Source: an uncultured Rhodospirillales bacterium (GTDB lineage Bacteria > Pseudomonadota > Alphaproteobacteria > Rhodospirillales > 2-02-FULL-58-16). Taken from it: 26,411 nt of DNA. Below the pieces are notes generated by a model. It searched no databases and was not told the DNA's origin. It was given only the letters and a program-made list of their open reading frames with translations. The stretch spans positions 1 to 26,411 of the forward strand of contig CAJXGZ010000002.1 in NCBI GenBank assembly GCA_913053795.1, in the 5' to 3' direction. The position numbers and the translations under genes are program-made. Within the stretch, counting starts at the first letter, position 1, and each line of letters starts with the position of its first letter. Positions 7,237-13,972 of the stretch are shown here, piece by piece.

Positions 7237-7769
7237 AGATTTACGTCCTTGAGAATCGTCGGCAGACCGGCGGTAATCAAGACGACCCTGTCGGAGGCCA
7301 GGGCCATGGATTGATGAAGCCCCCCCGCCGCGTCGACGAAATCCCGCGCCAGCTTGTTGTCGGGAATGACGCCTTGCTCCACTTGGCTGGAAACGAACAC
7401 CACCGGTCCCTTCAAGGCGTCCAGCGATCTGATCAGGGACTCGGTTTCCTCGCCCGCATTGCGTCCAGCCTCCATGAGATTGCTTAGCCAAATGGTTAGA
7501 CACTCCACCAGGATGGGGCGTTCGGGCGTGGTGTGCGCCTTCATGGCCTGGGCCAGATCCAGGGGTTCTTCCACCGTCATCCAAATTTCGCCGCGCCGTT
7601 GGCGGTGAATGCGGACGCGTTCGGCCATTTCCTCATCCCTGATCTCGGCGGTGGCGATGTAAAGCCCGGTTAAGCCCACATTTATCAAGCGTTCGGCGTA
7701 AGTGCTTTTCCCGGATCGGGCGCCGCCCAACACCAGGGTAATGGGGGGCAGGGAGACCGGAGAAATCAA
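7233..7769 (-). CDS. cobU: Bifunctional adenosylcobinamide kinase / adenosylcobinamide-phosphate guanylyltransferase
   Basis: This 178-residue enzyme (CobU; CobP in Pseudomonas naming) phosphorylates adenosylcobinamide and then activates it to adenosylcobinamide-GDP, which is the substrate of CobS. Walker A GGARSGKS is at 15-22 and the start is followed by ITLVLGGARSGKST. The guanylylated histidine is likely H55 in RVRIHRQRR. ECLTIWLSNL and VSSQVEQGVIPDN are family signatures. The start is TTG 7769, chosen because GAAAGGA lies 7 bases upstream. It ends in an ATGA overlap with cobW. Upstream, 50 bp separate it from cobC, including the palindrome at 7799-7825. Length is normal for the family. 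Confidence 0.95.
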   Translation of the reverse strand: MISPVSLPPITLVLGGARSGKSTYAERLINVGLTGLYIATAEIRDEEMAERVRIHRQRRGEIWMTVEEPLDLAQAMKAHTTPERPILVECLTIWLSNLMEAGRNAGEETESLIRSLDALKGPVVFVSSQVEQGVIPDNKLARDFVDAAGGLHQSMALASDRVVLITAGLPTILKDVNL

Positions 7770-7798
7770 AGGGAAGTCCTTTCAATTATTAGAGCTGC

Positions 7799-7825
7799 AA
7801 TTAAAGGGGTCAGGCCCCTTTAATT
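7799..7825. repeat. REP-like palindrome, 11-bp perfect stem
   Basis: AATTAAAGGGG (7799-7809) pairs perfectly with CCCCTTTAATT (7815-7825) around a 5-base loop TCAGG. The AAAGGGGTCAGGCCCCTTT core resembles the widespread REP/RAYT-type extragenic palindromes (recalled, not searched). The element supplies the TAA stop of cobC (7822-7820) and lies between cobC and cobU. It could also slow or terminate transcription between them, but no T-run follows. Confidence 0.65.
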
Positions 7826-8494
7826 TGAATTGACTCCGCCGATCCGCCAAGCGCCGGCTGAACCGGCGTGAACGCCGTGGGAGACATGTTGGCCCTCGGC
7901 GGCGAAAAAATCCAGCTTGGTCAAGGACAAGGGATCGATCTTCACACACAGCGCCTTATTCAACTCCAGCCCAAGGGCCAAGGCGACGGCGGCGCGAATG
8001 GGGCCGCCATGGGCGACGACGACGATCTGGGCGCCGGAATGGGCGGCGTTGAAGCGCTTGATAACGGCGGAGACCCGCATAAAAACATCGGCGAAGCTTT
8101 CTCCCCCCTGGGGCGCATTTGCCGCCGGGTCCCGCCAGAATTCCCGATAGACCGTATCCGTCTCTATATTGAAATCATCCCAAGCCTTGCCTTGCCAGTC
8201 GCCGAAATCCTGCTCCGCCAAATCCTTTTCAATAATGGGCGCCGGGATATTAAAGCCTTGCCGGGCGATGGCGGACGCCGTTTCCTTGGCCCGCGAAAGA
8301 TGGCTGGTCAGCCATACGGCTTTCCCGGGCAGGATGCGCGCCAGAGCTTGAAAGCTTGACCTTTGGGAAAGGTCGCAAGAAACATCCCGGTTTCCGTAGA
8401 TGACGCCTTTTTGACCGACGACCGGGGCGTGGCGCACCCAGTGCCAGCGGGTTGGCCCAGGGGCGTTTATTGGGGCGTTTATTGGGGCGCTCAT
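7820..8494 (-). CDS. cobC: Alpha-ribazole phosphatase / phosphoglycerate-mutase-family phosphatase
   Basis: This 224-residue histidine phosphatase probably removes the phosphate of alpha-ribazole-5'-phosphate or of adenosylcobalamin-5'-phosphate. The phospho-histidine motif is R21-H22-A-P in WHWVRHAPVVGQKG. The second catalytic histidine is in VVVAHGGPIRAAVALAL, with the EQDFGDWQGKAWDD segment between. ATG 8494 overlaps the cobS stop by 4 bp. The N-terminus carries duplicated APIN units from a 12-bp tandem repeat. The C-terminus (GGVNSN) and stop come from the palindrome at 7799-7825, so the last residues may have been altered by its insertion. Context among cob genes makes the B12 role likely; a generic phosphatase is the alternative. 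Confidence 0.85.
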   Translation of the reverse strand: MSAPINAPINAPGPTRWHWVRHAPVVGQKGVIYGNRDVSCDLSQRSSFQALARILPGKAVWLTSHLSRAKETASAIARQGFNIPAPIIEKDLAEQDFGDWQGKAWDDFNIETDTVYREFWRDPAANAPQGGESFADVFMRVSAVIKRFNAAHSGAQIVVVAHGGPIRAAVALALGLELNKALCVKIDPLSLTKLDFFAAEGQHVSHGVHAGSAGAWRIGGVNSN

Positions 8495-8496
8495 TC
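8461..8496. repeat. 12-bp tandem repeat at the start of cobC
   Basis: GGGCGTTTATTG occurs twice in a row (8461-8472, 8473-8484), followed by a diverged third copy (8485-8496). On the minus strand it encodes the M-SAPIN-APIN-APGP start of CobC. Copy number changes would keep frame. Confidence 0.75.
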
Positions 8497-9267
8497 GCCC
8501 GCCGCGGCCAAAGCCAGCAACGCCGTTACTTCTACAACCTGTTGAGCGGCGCCGAGAACGTCGCCGGTGTAGCCGCCGATCTGCGAGCGGGCCAGCCAAG
8601 CCATCAACGCCACAACCACGGCCACCGCGAGTATAGCGATGACGACAGCTCCGGGGTGCGGAAAAAAGAAGGCCAGCGCCACGCCGATGACGATGGCGGA
8701 AATCACGCTTTCCTTTTCGGGACATCCGGTGGCGGCGCCAAGGCCGTCCGTCCTTGCCGGCTTCAACGCCAACATCAAAGCCGGCAACACGGCGCGCGAC
8801 AAGGCGCCCGTGGCGACAAGGGCCAGAGCCGCGGTCTCCGGCGTCAACATGCCGGAAAGCGCCGAGGCGCGAAGGCCGACGCTGAATATGACGGCGAGCA
8901 CGCCGTAGACGCCGATGCGGCTGTCGCGCATGATCCTGAGCTTGTCGTCACGGGTTTCGCCGCCGCCGAAGCCATCGGCGACGTCGGCCAAGCCGTCTTC
9001 GTGCAAGGCCCCGGTCAGCAGCGCCCCCACGCCCAGCCCGACGAAAGCGCAGGCCATCGGATGCAGCCCCAATGAATAAGCAATATACAGGGCCAGTCCC
9101 GACGCCGCGCCGACGCCCGCCCCGGTCAGCGGAAAGGCCCGCGCCGCCTGGGCCAGCGGACGCTCAGACTCTCCCTCGGCGAAACGAAAGGGGATGCGCG
9201 TTAAAAACGCCGCGCAAGTCTTGATGTCGAGCCAAACCTCCCAAAAGGTTTTCACGAAGGTTTTCAT
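8491..9267 (-). CDS. cobS: Adenosylcobinamide-GDP ribazoletransferase (cobalamin synthase)
   Basis: This is an integral membrane enzyme (CobS; CobV in Pseudomonas naming) that joins adenosylcobinamide-GDP with alpha-ribazole or its phosphate to complete the cobalamin nucleotide loop. The N-terminus has the signature AAFLTRIPF. The catalytic acidic segment is TGALHEDGLADVADGFGGG, followed by KLRIMRDSRIGVYG, both diagnostic of the family. Several hydrophobic helices follow (for example SVGLRASAL and the AIVIGVALAFFF stretch). I prefer ATG 9267 (258 residues), which has GGAAA upstream; an in-frame ATG at 9279 would add four residues. It is the first gene of the minus-strand cob operon and diverges from cobT. 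The stop overlaps cobC by ATGA. Confidence 0.94.
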   Translation of the reverse strand: MKTFVKTFWEVWLDIKTCAAFLTRIPFRFAEGESERPLAQAARAFPLTGAGVGAASGLALYIAYSLGLHPMACAFVGLGVGALLTGALHEDGLADVADGFGGGETRDDKLRIMRDSRIGVYGVLAVIFSVGLRASALSGMLTPETAALALVATGALSRAVLPALMLALKPARTDGLGAATGCPEKESVISAIVIGVALAFFFPHPGAVVIAILAVAVVVALMAWLARSQIGGYTGDVLGAAQQVVEVTALLALAAAGE

Positions 9268-9327
9268 GATTGTTTCCATGGCGCCGTACAGTGTAATTAA
9301 AGGCTTAATTTAAATCCATGTTTTGTA

Positions 9328-9356
9328 GAGCGCTTTCAGTTCAACTGGAAACGCTC
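9328..9356. repeat. Imperfect extragenic palindrome between cobS and cobT
   Basis: GAGCG-C-TTTC-AGTT (9328-9341) faces AACT-G-GAAA-CGCTC (9343-9356) across a single C, with one unpaired base in each arm. This is a long hyphenated dyad in the 180-bp divergent region. It could be a repeat-family member, an operator shared by cobS and cobT, or the 5' part of the cobT leader. The A+T-rich stretch 9290-9325 beside it probably holds the divergent promoters, though I could not fix convincing -35/-10 pairs. Confidence 0.55.
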
Positions 9357-9381
9357 AAGGCCGCGAAGCGGCTCGCCGGTT

Positions 9382-9424
9382 GCCCGGCGCACCCGCGCCG
9401 GGCATGGACCTTCAGGTCTATGCC
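9382..9424 (+). promoter_or_regulatory. Structured cobT leader: two overlapping hairpins
   Basis: Hairpin 1 is GCCCGGCGC (9382-9390) with GCGCCGGGC (9395-9403), 9 bp around ACCC. Hairpin 2 is GGCATGGACC (9401-9410) with GGTCTATGCC (9415-9424), 10 bp with one G-T pair around TTCA. They share 9401-9403, so both cannot form completely. The cobT Shine-Dalgarno begins 10 bases downstream. No B12-box is present, so this is not a recognisable cobalamin riboswitch. Confidence 0.6.
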
Positions 9425-9434
9425 GTGAGCAATA

Positions 9435-9451
9435 AAAGGAGCGTTCCCTTG
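9435..9451 (+). promoter_or_regulatory. Ribosome binding site that fixes the TTG start of cobT
   Basis: AAAGGAG (9435-9441) stands 7 bases before TTG at 9449-9451. No comparable site precedes the further-upstream in-frame TTG at 9380, which would also place coding sequence across both leader hairpins. Confidence 0.75.
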
Positions 9452-10477
9452 ACGGCATCCCTGTCCGTAAGCACCCTCGATCAATTCCGCCTGCTGTTGA
9501 AGGACCTCCCCGGTCCCGACGAGGCGGCGGCCGCGCAAGCAAGAGACCGCGAGCCGAAACTCACCAAACCGCAAGGGTCCCTGGGGCGGCTTGAACATCT
9601 AAGCCAATGGCTGTCCGCCTGGCAGGGCCGCCACCCGCCCCGCATGGTGCGCGCCTCGGCTTGCGTTTTCGCCGGCAATCACGGCGTCACGCGGCGGGGC
9701 GTCTCGGCTTTTCCGGCGGAAGTGACGACGCAGATGGTGGCCAACTTCGAGGCCGGCGGCGCGGCCATAAACCAGCTATGCCAAACGTTCGGCGTCGACT
9801 TGCGCGTTGAGGCCATGGCGCTGGATCAGCCCACCCGGGACATCACGGAAGAGGCGGCCATGGACGAGACGGCCTGCGTCCAAGCCCTTTCCCTCGGTCT
9901 CAGCGTCGTTGAAGATGACATGGACGTTCTTTGCCTGGGCGAGATGGGAATCGGCAACACCACGTCCGCCGCCGCCCTATGCCACGCCCTCCATGGCGGC
10001 GCGGCGTCCCAATGGACCGGTCCCGGCGCCGGCGTTAAGGGCGAAGCCTTGAGGAGAAAGGCGGTCATCGTCAGCGAAGCGGTGGCCTTGCACAAAGACC
10101 AAGCCGCCGACGCCCTGGACATTCTGCGCCGCCTCGGCGGACGGGAGCTGGCGGCCATCGCCGGCGCCGTCGCCGCCGCCCGGATTAAACGCGTTCCGGT
10201 GATGCTTGACGGTTATGTGTGCACGGCGGCGGCGGCGGTCCTGCACGCTCAGGCGCCGGGCGCGCTCGATCACTGCCAAGTGGGCCACGCCTCGGCCGAA
10301 CCGGGACATATGCTCCTGCTCGGCGAAATGGGCGTGGAGCCGTTGCTGAAGCTGGATATGCGGCTGGGAGAGGCCTCGGGCGCGGTGCTGGCGGTGGGGC
10401 TGCTCAAGGCCGCCGTCGCCTGTCACGGGGGAATGGCCACCTTCGGCGGGGCCGGGGTCAGCGGAAGGGAAGATTAG
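9449..10477 (+). CDS. cobT: Nicotinate-nucleotide--dimethylbenzimidazole phosphoribosyltransferase
   Basis: CobT (CobU in Pseudomonas naming) transfers phosphoribose from nicotinate mononucleotide to 5,6-dimethylbenzimidazole and so makes alpha-ribazole-5'-phosphate, the lower-ligand precursor used by CobS. The 342-residue product has TKPQGSLGRLE at about 39-49, the nucleotide-binding FAGNHGVTRRGVSAFP at about 74-89, GEMGIGNTTSAAA at about 164-176 and the catalytic glutamate E308 in RLGEASGA. Length matches the family. The start is TTG 9449. It is divergent from the cobS operon and has its own structured leader. It ends 15 bp from the convergent EAL-like gene, with no obvious terminator between them. 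Confidence 0.95.
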   Translation: MTASLSVSTLDQFRLLLKDLPGPDEAAAAQARDREPKLTKPQGSLGRLEHLSQWLSAWQGRHPPRMVRASACVFAGNHGVTRRGVSAFPAEVTTQMVANFEAGGAAINQLCQTFGVDLRVEAMALDQPTRDITEEAAMDETACVQALSLGLSVVEDDMDVLCLGEMGIGNTTSAAALCHALHGGAASQWTGPGAGVKGEALRRKAVIVSEAVALHKDQAADALDILRRLGGRELAAIAGAVAAARIKRVPVMLDGYVCTAAAAVLHAQAPGALDHCQVGHASAEPGHMLLLGEMGVEPLLKLDMRLGEASGAVLAVGLLKAAVACHGGMATFGGAGVSGRED

Positions 10478-10492
10478 TCTTAATTCTTATTC

Positions 10493-11788
10493 TTACCCTT
10501 CATGCATTTCGCTACGCTCCATGCGCCGCTTCAAGCGCAGCAGTTCGAAGCGGCGATTGTTCTCGGCGATGAGGTTCTCCACAAAACGGCCCTGAAAAAG
10601 CTCAATCCCCATGGATTTACCGAAGTCGATGGCCTCGCGGTTATCGACGCGGCACAAAATGACCCGGCCCCGGCCGATTTTATTGATTTCCTCGACAAAC
10701 TTTTCCTTTTCCTCTTCATTTTGGTCGCCCATTTCCGGGTCCCAGACAAGCTTGACGAAATCAACGCCCAGGCGCTCCCTGTCAACCATGGACAACGTCT
10801 TGTATGAGAGCCCGTCGAGGCAGACGCGATAGCCCTTTTCATGAACGAACTCACGGGCGAAGAGATAGGCGCCGATATCGGCGAAAATGTCCTGTTTTTG
10901 CACCTCGATAATCATCGCCCCGCGTCTGGCCGCGGTGATGTTGTCGTCGAAGTTCAGGAACTCTGCCGCCAACAGGGTGGAAACGTTCATGTTGAAGCTG
11001 ATGTCCCCTGAAATGGTCAGGGTGTCGGTCTTGGAAAGCATCGCCAGCATGCGCCTGTCCAAGGTTTCCGTCAGGTGCTGAAACAGCCAGGGGTTGGACA
11101 ACAGGTTGACGCCGGGAAGAAGCGTTTCGCGCAAATCCTTAATGGAGATGTAAAGTTCGCTGAACCGCTGTTCCGGCGTCATTTGTTTGTTGATCAAGCA
11201 CACGAACTGCCGGCGAACAAGGTTGGAAAGATCGGCGCGCGACAGGGACGTCTCGACCCGGCCCAGAACCTCGGGCGTCAGGGGGTCGCCCTTTTCCTGC
11301 CGGGCCTTGAGGGCGGACCGCGTGTTCTGGCGCTTGTCGTGGGTTTCCTCCTGGCGGCGATGCTCCGCTTCCGCAAGCCTCTGGACAAGTTTTAGGATCT
11401 TGTCGAAGTCCGCCTCGGCGTCATACCAATCGGTAAAATCGCCATGGTCCTTGTCCACCCCTTTCTCGAACAGCGGATCATCGCTGAACATGTAGCGCAC
11501 CTGCTGAACCAGAGTGTCCAAGGCGGATTGGATATCTTGCTTGTAGATAAAGAAAAAATCGCTGTTCTTTAGGGAAAAAAGCTGCCCATCAAGATCCTTG
11601 ATGAACGGCTCGAAGTTGTTGGCGGCGGCGCGCACATGTTGTTCGCGGCGGTTATAGGGCTTGAGCGCCGAAAGCTTGATGTGAAGCGCCTTGCGGCCTT
11701 CCTTGTGGTCTTCCAGGCGGCGGACATAGTCCACCAGCAGGTTTTCCTGGCTGGGAAGCATCTTGTGCGAGTCCGGCGCCCGCGCCAC
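10493..11788 (-). CDS. Degenerate EAL-domain protein, paralogue B
   Basis: This protein of 431 residues starts at GTG 11788, which overlaps the upstream stop by one base (TAGTG) and has AAGGA 9 bases upstream. The N-terminal third (KALHIKLSALKPYN to YMFSDDPL) resembles a degenerate GGDEF-like fold. A charged, probably coiled-coil linker follows. The C-terminal third has an EAL-like barrel: SELYISIKDL replaces ExLxR, FNMNVS matches the N-containing NxS strand, VCLDGLSYKTL replaces DDFGTGYSSL with the second Asp lost, VDFVKLVW keeps the Lys, and CRVDNRE replaces EGVE. FQGRFVENL closes the domain. Loss of several metal ligands suggests no phosphodiesterase activity, so a sensing or scaffold role is likely. 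It is a tandem paralogue of the gene upstream. Confidence 0.8.
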   Translation of the reverse strand: MARAPDSHKMLPSQENLLVDYVRRLEDHKEGRKALHIKLSALKPYNRREQHVRAAANNFEPFIKDLDGQLFSLKNSDFFFIYKQDIQSALDTLVQQVRYMFSDDPLFEKGVDKDHGDFTDWYDAEADFDKILKLVQRLAEAEHRRQEETHDKRQNTRSALKARQEKGDPLTPEVLGRVETSLSRADLSNLVRRQFVCLINKQMTPEQRFSELYISIKDLRETLLPGVNLLSNPWLFQHLTETLDRRMLAMLSKTDTLTISGDISFNMNVSTLLAAEFLNFDDNITAARRGAMIIEVQKQDIFADIGAYLFAREFVHEKGYRVCLDGLSYKTLSMVDRERLGVDFVKLVWDPEMGDQNEEEKEKFVEEINKIGRGRVILCRVDNREAIDFGKSMGIELFQGRFVENLIAENNRRFELLRLKRRMERSEMHEG

Positions 11789-13044
11789 TAGATTATTTCC
11801 TTCGCCCGCATGGCGTCCACGATGGTGTCGATATAGTGTCCCTGGAAACGGGAAATGCCAAAATTCAAGGCCCACTCGACGGCTTTTTCCGTATCAACGC
11901 GCCCCAGGATAATTTTGCTCTTGCCCGTCCTGTCCATGACGTCTTGCATTTCATTCTTGTTGGCGCCCGGGATTTCGCTAAGAAACTCCCGGCCCCATCC
12001 TATCTTAACGAAGTCCGCTTTCAATACGCCCGGTTTGAAATATTGAAGGGAGAGGGGGTTGACGCCGTCCACAAGAACCCGGTAGCCAAGTTCCTTAAGA
12101 AAGTCGCGGGCGTAAAAGTAACCCCCCATATCCGTGAAAATATCGATCATCTGTAACTCAACCACAACTTTAAAGGCGTTTTCTTCAACACTTTGGTGGA
12201 ACTTTTGGAATTCCTTGGAAAGAATGGTGCTGAGATTAAGGTTGAGGCTGATGGGCGAGTCCAACGCGGAAAAGTCCCTGCGCCCGATCACCGCGAGAAC
12301 CCGCCGATCCAAAGTCTCGGTCAGATATTGAAACAACCAAACGCTGCCGAACAGATTGACGTCCGGCGCCACCCGCTTTTGAAGACCGGTCATGGAGACA
12401 TAATGCTCGCGGAACAATAACTTTCCCTTGGCCTTTGGCTTAATCTGAATGGCTGACTGTAATTGGATGAGGTCGGAAATCCGGCTCTCGCTCATGATGT
12501 CGTTAATAGCGGCCAAGTTGCTGGGATCCAGCGGGACCCCCGGCAAATACCGATATTTTTCAGCCGCCTTATCCTCGGCCGTCCTTTTCCGGCGCTCCTC
12601 GGCTTCCGCCTCCAGATCGGTGATCAGGGCGATAAAGTTTTCATAATCTTCTTCTTGAGCCAGATCGTACCACGTGGCGAAGATATCATCTTTGGAGCCC
12701 TCTTCCGCTTTGGTGAGAGGGTCCTCGCTGAACAGCGCGCGCACCTTGGAGATGGACGGATCCACCTCCTCGATGGGAACGTAATTGCAAAGAAGGAGTA
12801 GATCGCAGTTGGAAAACTCATAAAGCGTGGCGTCAAAGTTTTCGGTCACAAAATCAAACGCGCGCACCGCGATCCGGGTGAAATGGGGCTTGCGGTTGCC
12901 CGGCCTGAGCGCCGATAAGCGGATGTGAATGCTGTAAACGCCCGTTAGGTCATCCTCAATGCCGCGCAGCCGCTCCAGCAGCAAGCGCTCTTCGCTTATT
13001 TCATCCAGATCGGGCGCCGCCGAGGCGGGGCTATTATTGTCCAT
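11788..13044 (-). CDS. Degenerate EAL-domain protein, paralogue A
   Basis: A 418-residue protein, if the start is ATG 13044. I chose it because MDNNSPASAAPDLDEISEERLLLERL aligns with the start of paralogue B. In-frame starts at 13119 and 13170 exist; the latter would overlap the divergent phosphatase gene. The layout matches paralogue B: HIRLSALRPGNRKPHF in the N-terminal domain, an acidic linker, and an EAL-like domain with REHYVSMTGL at the ExLxR position, LNLNLS, VVVELQMIDIF with Glu kept, VLVDGVNPLSL with the second Asp replaced by Gly, ADFVKIGW with Lys kept, GRVDTEK in place of EGVE, and FQGHYID at the end. Catalysis is unlikely. The two genes form a coupled pair that may act as a heterodimer. 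Confidence 0.78.
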   Translation of the reverse strand: MDNNSPASAAPDLDEISEERLLLERLRGIEDDLTGVYSIHIRLSALRPGNRKPHFTRIAVRAFDFVTENFDATLYEFSNCDLLLLCNYVPIEEVDPSISKVRALFSEDPLTKAEEGSKDDIFATWYDLAQEEDYENFIALITDLEAEAEERRKRTAEDKAAEKYRYLPGVPLDPSNLAAINDIMSESRISDLIQLQSAIQIKPKAKGKLLFREHYVSMTGLQKRVAPDVNLFGSVWLFQYLTETLDRRVLAVIGRRDFSALDSPISLNLNLSTILSKEFQKFHQSVEENAFKVVVELQMIDIFTDMGGYFYARDFLKELGYRVLVDGVNPLSLQYFKPGVLKADFVKIGWGREFLSEIPGANKNEMQDVMDRTGKSKIILGRVDTEKAVEWALNFGISRFQGHYIDTIVDAMRAKEII

Positions 13045-13159
13045 CACCAACCCATCGATTCCTTGTTTCGAGGCATTGTGCCTCTCACCATGGAAACAAA
13101 CCGTTAATAGCGCCTCCATCTTGCGGCGATTCTCCAGTTGCGTCATCATATTCCCGGTC

Positions 13160-13891
13160 ATGGCCTTCACACAACAGAGCCGAATTCCCGGCGGCGCCCG
13201 CGTTTACGTTATCGGCGACATCCATGGCCGCGCCGACCTTCTTGCCGACATGCATGGGCGCATCGCCGCCGACGCCGCCGAGGGGTCGCCGGAACGCAAG
13301 GTCTTGGTTTATTTGGGCGACTATGTGGACCGCGGCCCTCACTCCTTCCAGGTTATCGGCATGCTGACCGCCAAGCCGCTTGAGGGCTTCGAGGCCGTTT
13401 TCCTGAAAGGCAACCACGAGGACATGCTCCTCTCCTTCCTTGAAGGGGGAGTCTTCGGCGACGCTTGGCTGCTCAACGGCGGCGTCGAGACCCTGGGGAG
13501 CTATGGGGTTTATATTGACGGAGCGGCCGCTGATGCGGAGGAACTGCGCGCGGCGCGCCGTGAATTCCGCCAAGCGCCGCCGCCAAGCCACCTGGACTTT
13601 TTACAAGGATTGTCCTTGTCCCATGCGGAGGGAGACTATTTTTTCGCTCATGCCGGCGTCAACCCCGGCGCGCCCCTGGAAAACCAGCGAGAGGTTGACC
13701 TTCTGTGGATTCGCGAGGACTTCCTGAATTACCGCGGGCCCTTTGCGAAAATCGTCGTCCACGGCCACACCATTTACACCTCGCCATGCGTCAGGCCCAA
13801 CCGCATCGGCATCGACACCGGCGCCTATAAGAGCGGCTGTTTGACCTGCCTTGTCCTGGAGGGCGAAGACCGGCGTTTTCTACAGACCTGA
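13160..13891 (+). CDS. PPP-family serine/threonine (metallo)phosphatase
   Basis: This 243-residue calcineurin-like phosphatase has the complete metal-binding set: GDIHGR at 19-24, GDYVDRG at 53-59, GNHE at 84-87, HAGVNPG in the second half and VVHGHT near the C-terminus. This layout fits bacterial PPP enzymes such as lambda-phosphatase/PrpA-like proteins, which remove phosphate from Ser/Thr (sometimes Tyr or His) residues. ATG 13160 begins MAFTQQSRIPGGARVYVIGD; a longer in-frame reading from 12959 runs over the divergent gene and is not credible. No strong Shine-Dalgarno is visible. The divergent EAL-like gene starts about 115 bp away, and the gap holds a GAGGCA/TGCCTC hairpin (13070-13084). 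A physiological target cannot be inferred. Confidence 0.9.
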   Translation: MAFTQQSRIPGGARVYVIGDIHGRADLLADMHGRIAADAAEGSPERKVLVYLGDYVDRGPHSFQVIGMLTAKPLEGFEAVFLKGNHEDMLLSFLEGGVFGDAWLLNGGVETLGSYGVYIDGAAADAEELRAARREFRQAPPPSHLDFLQGLSLSHAEGDYFFAHAGVNPGAPLENQREVDLLWIREDFLNYRGPFAKIVVHGHTIYTSPCVRPNRIGIDTGAYKSGCLTCLVLEGEDRRFLQT

Positions 13892-13972
13892 TTTGTTTTT
13901 GTCAGCGGCGGCGCTTGGGTGTAGTGTCCCGTTTCCTTAATTAAGCGCCATACTGGGTGAAGGAGAGTCCGT

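Noticed and set aside
6214..7314. Long plus-strand open frame (366 codons) opposite cobW and cobU
   Set aside because: It is antisense to two firmly identified genes, has histidine/aspartate-rich low-complexity content typical of an antisense GC-rich frame, and no family motif.
9280..9448. Cobalamin riboswitch upstream of cobT or cobS
   Set aside because: No B12-box-like AGCCACTG core is visible, and the region is short. The hairpins there do not fit the known riboswitch layout.
10478..10492. Bidirectional terminator between cobT and the EAL-like gene
   Set aside because: The 15-bp gap is A+T-rich but contains no inverted repeat.
13892..13972. Promoter for the UDP-glucuronate decarboxylase (TTGGGT and TAATTA, 17 bp apart)
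   Set aside because: The -35 and -10 matches are too weak to call.
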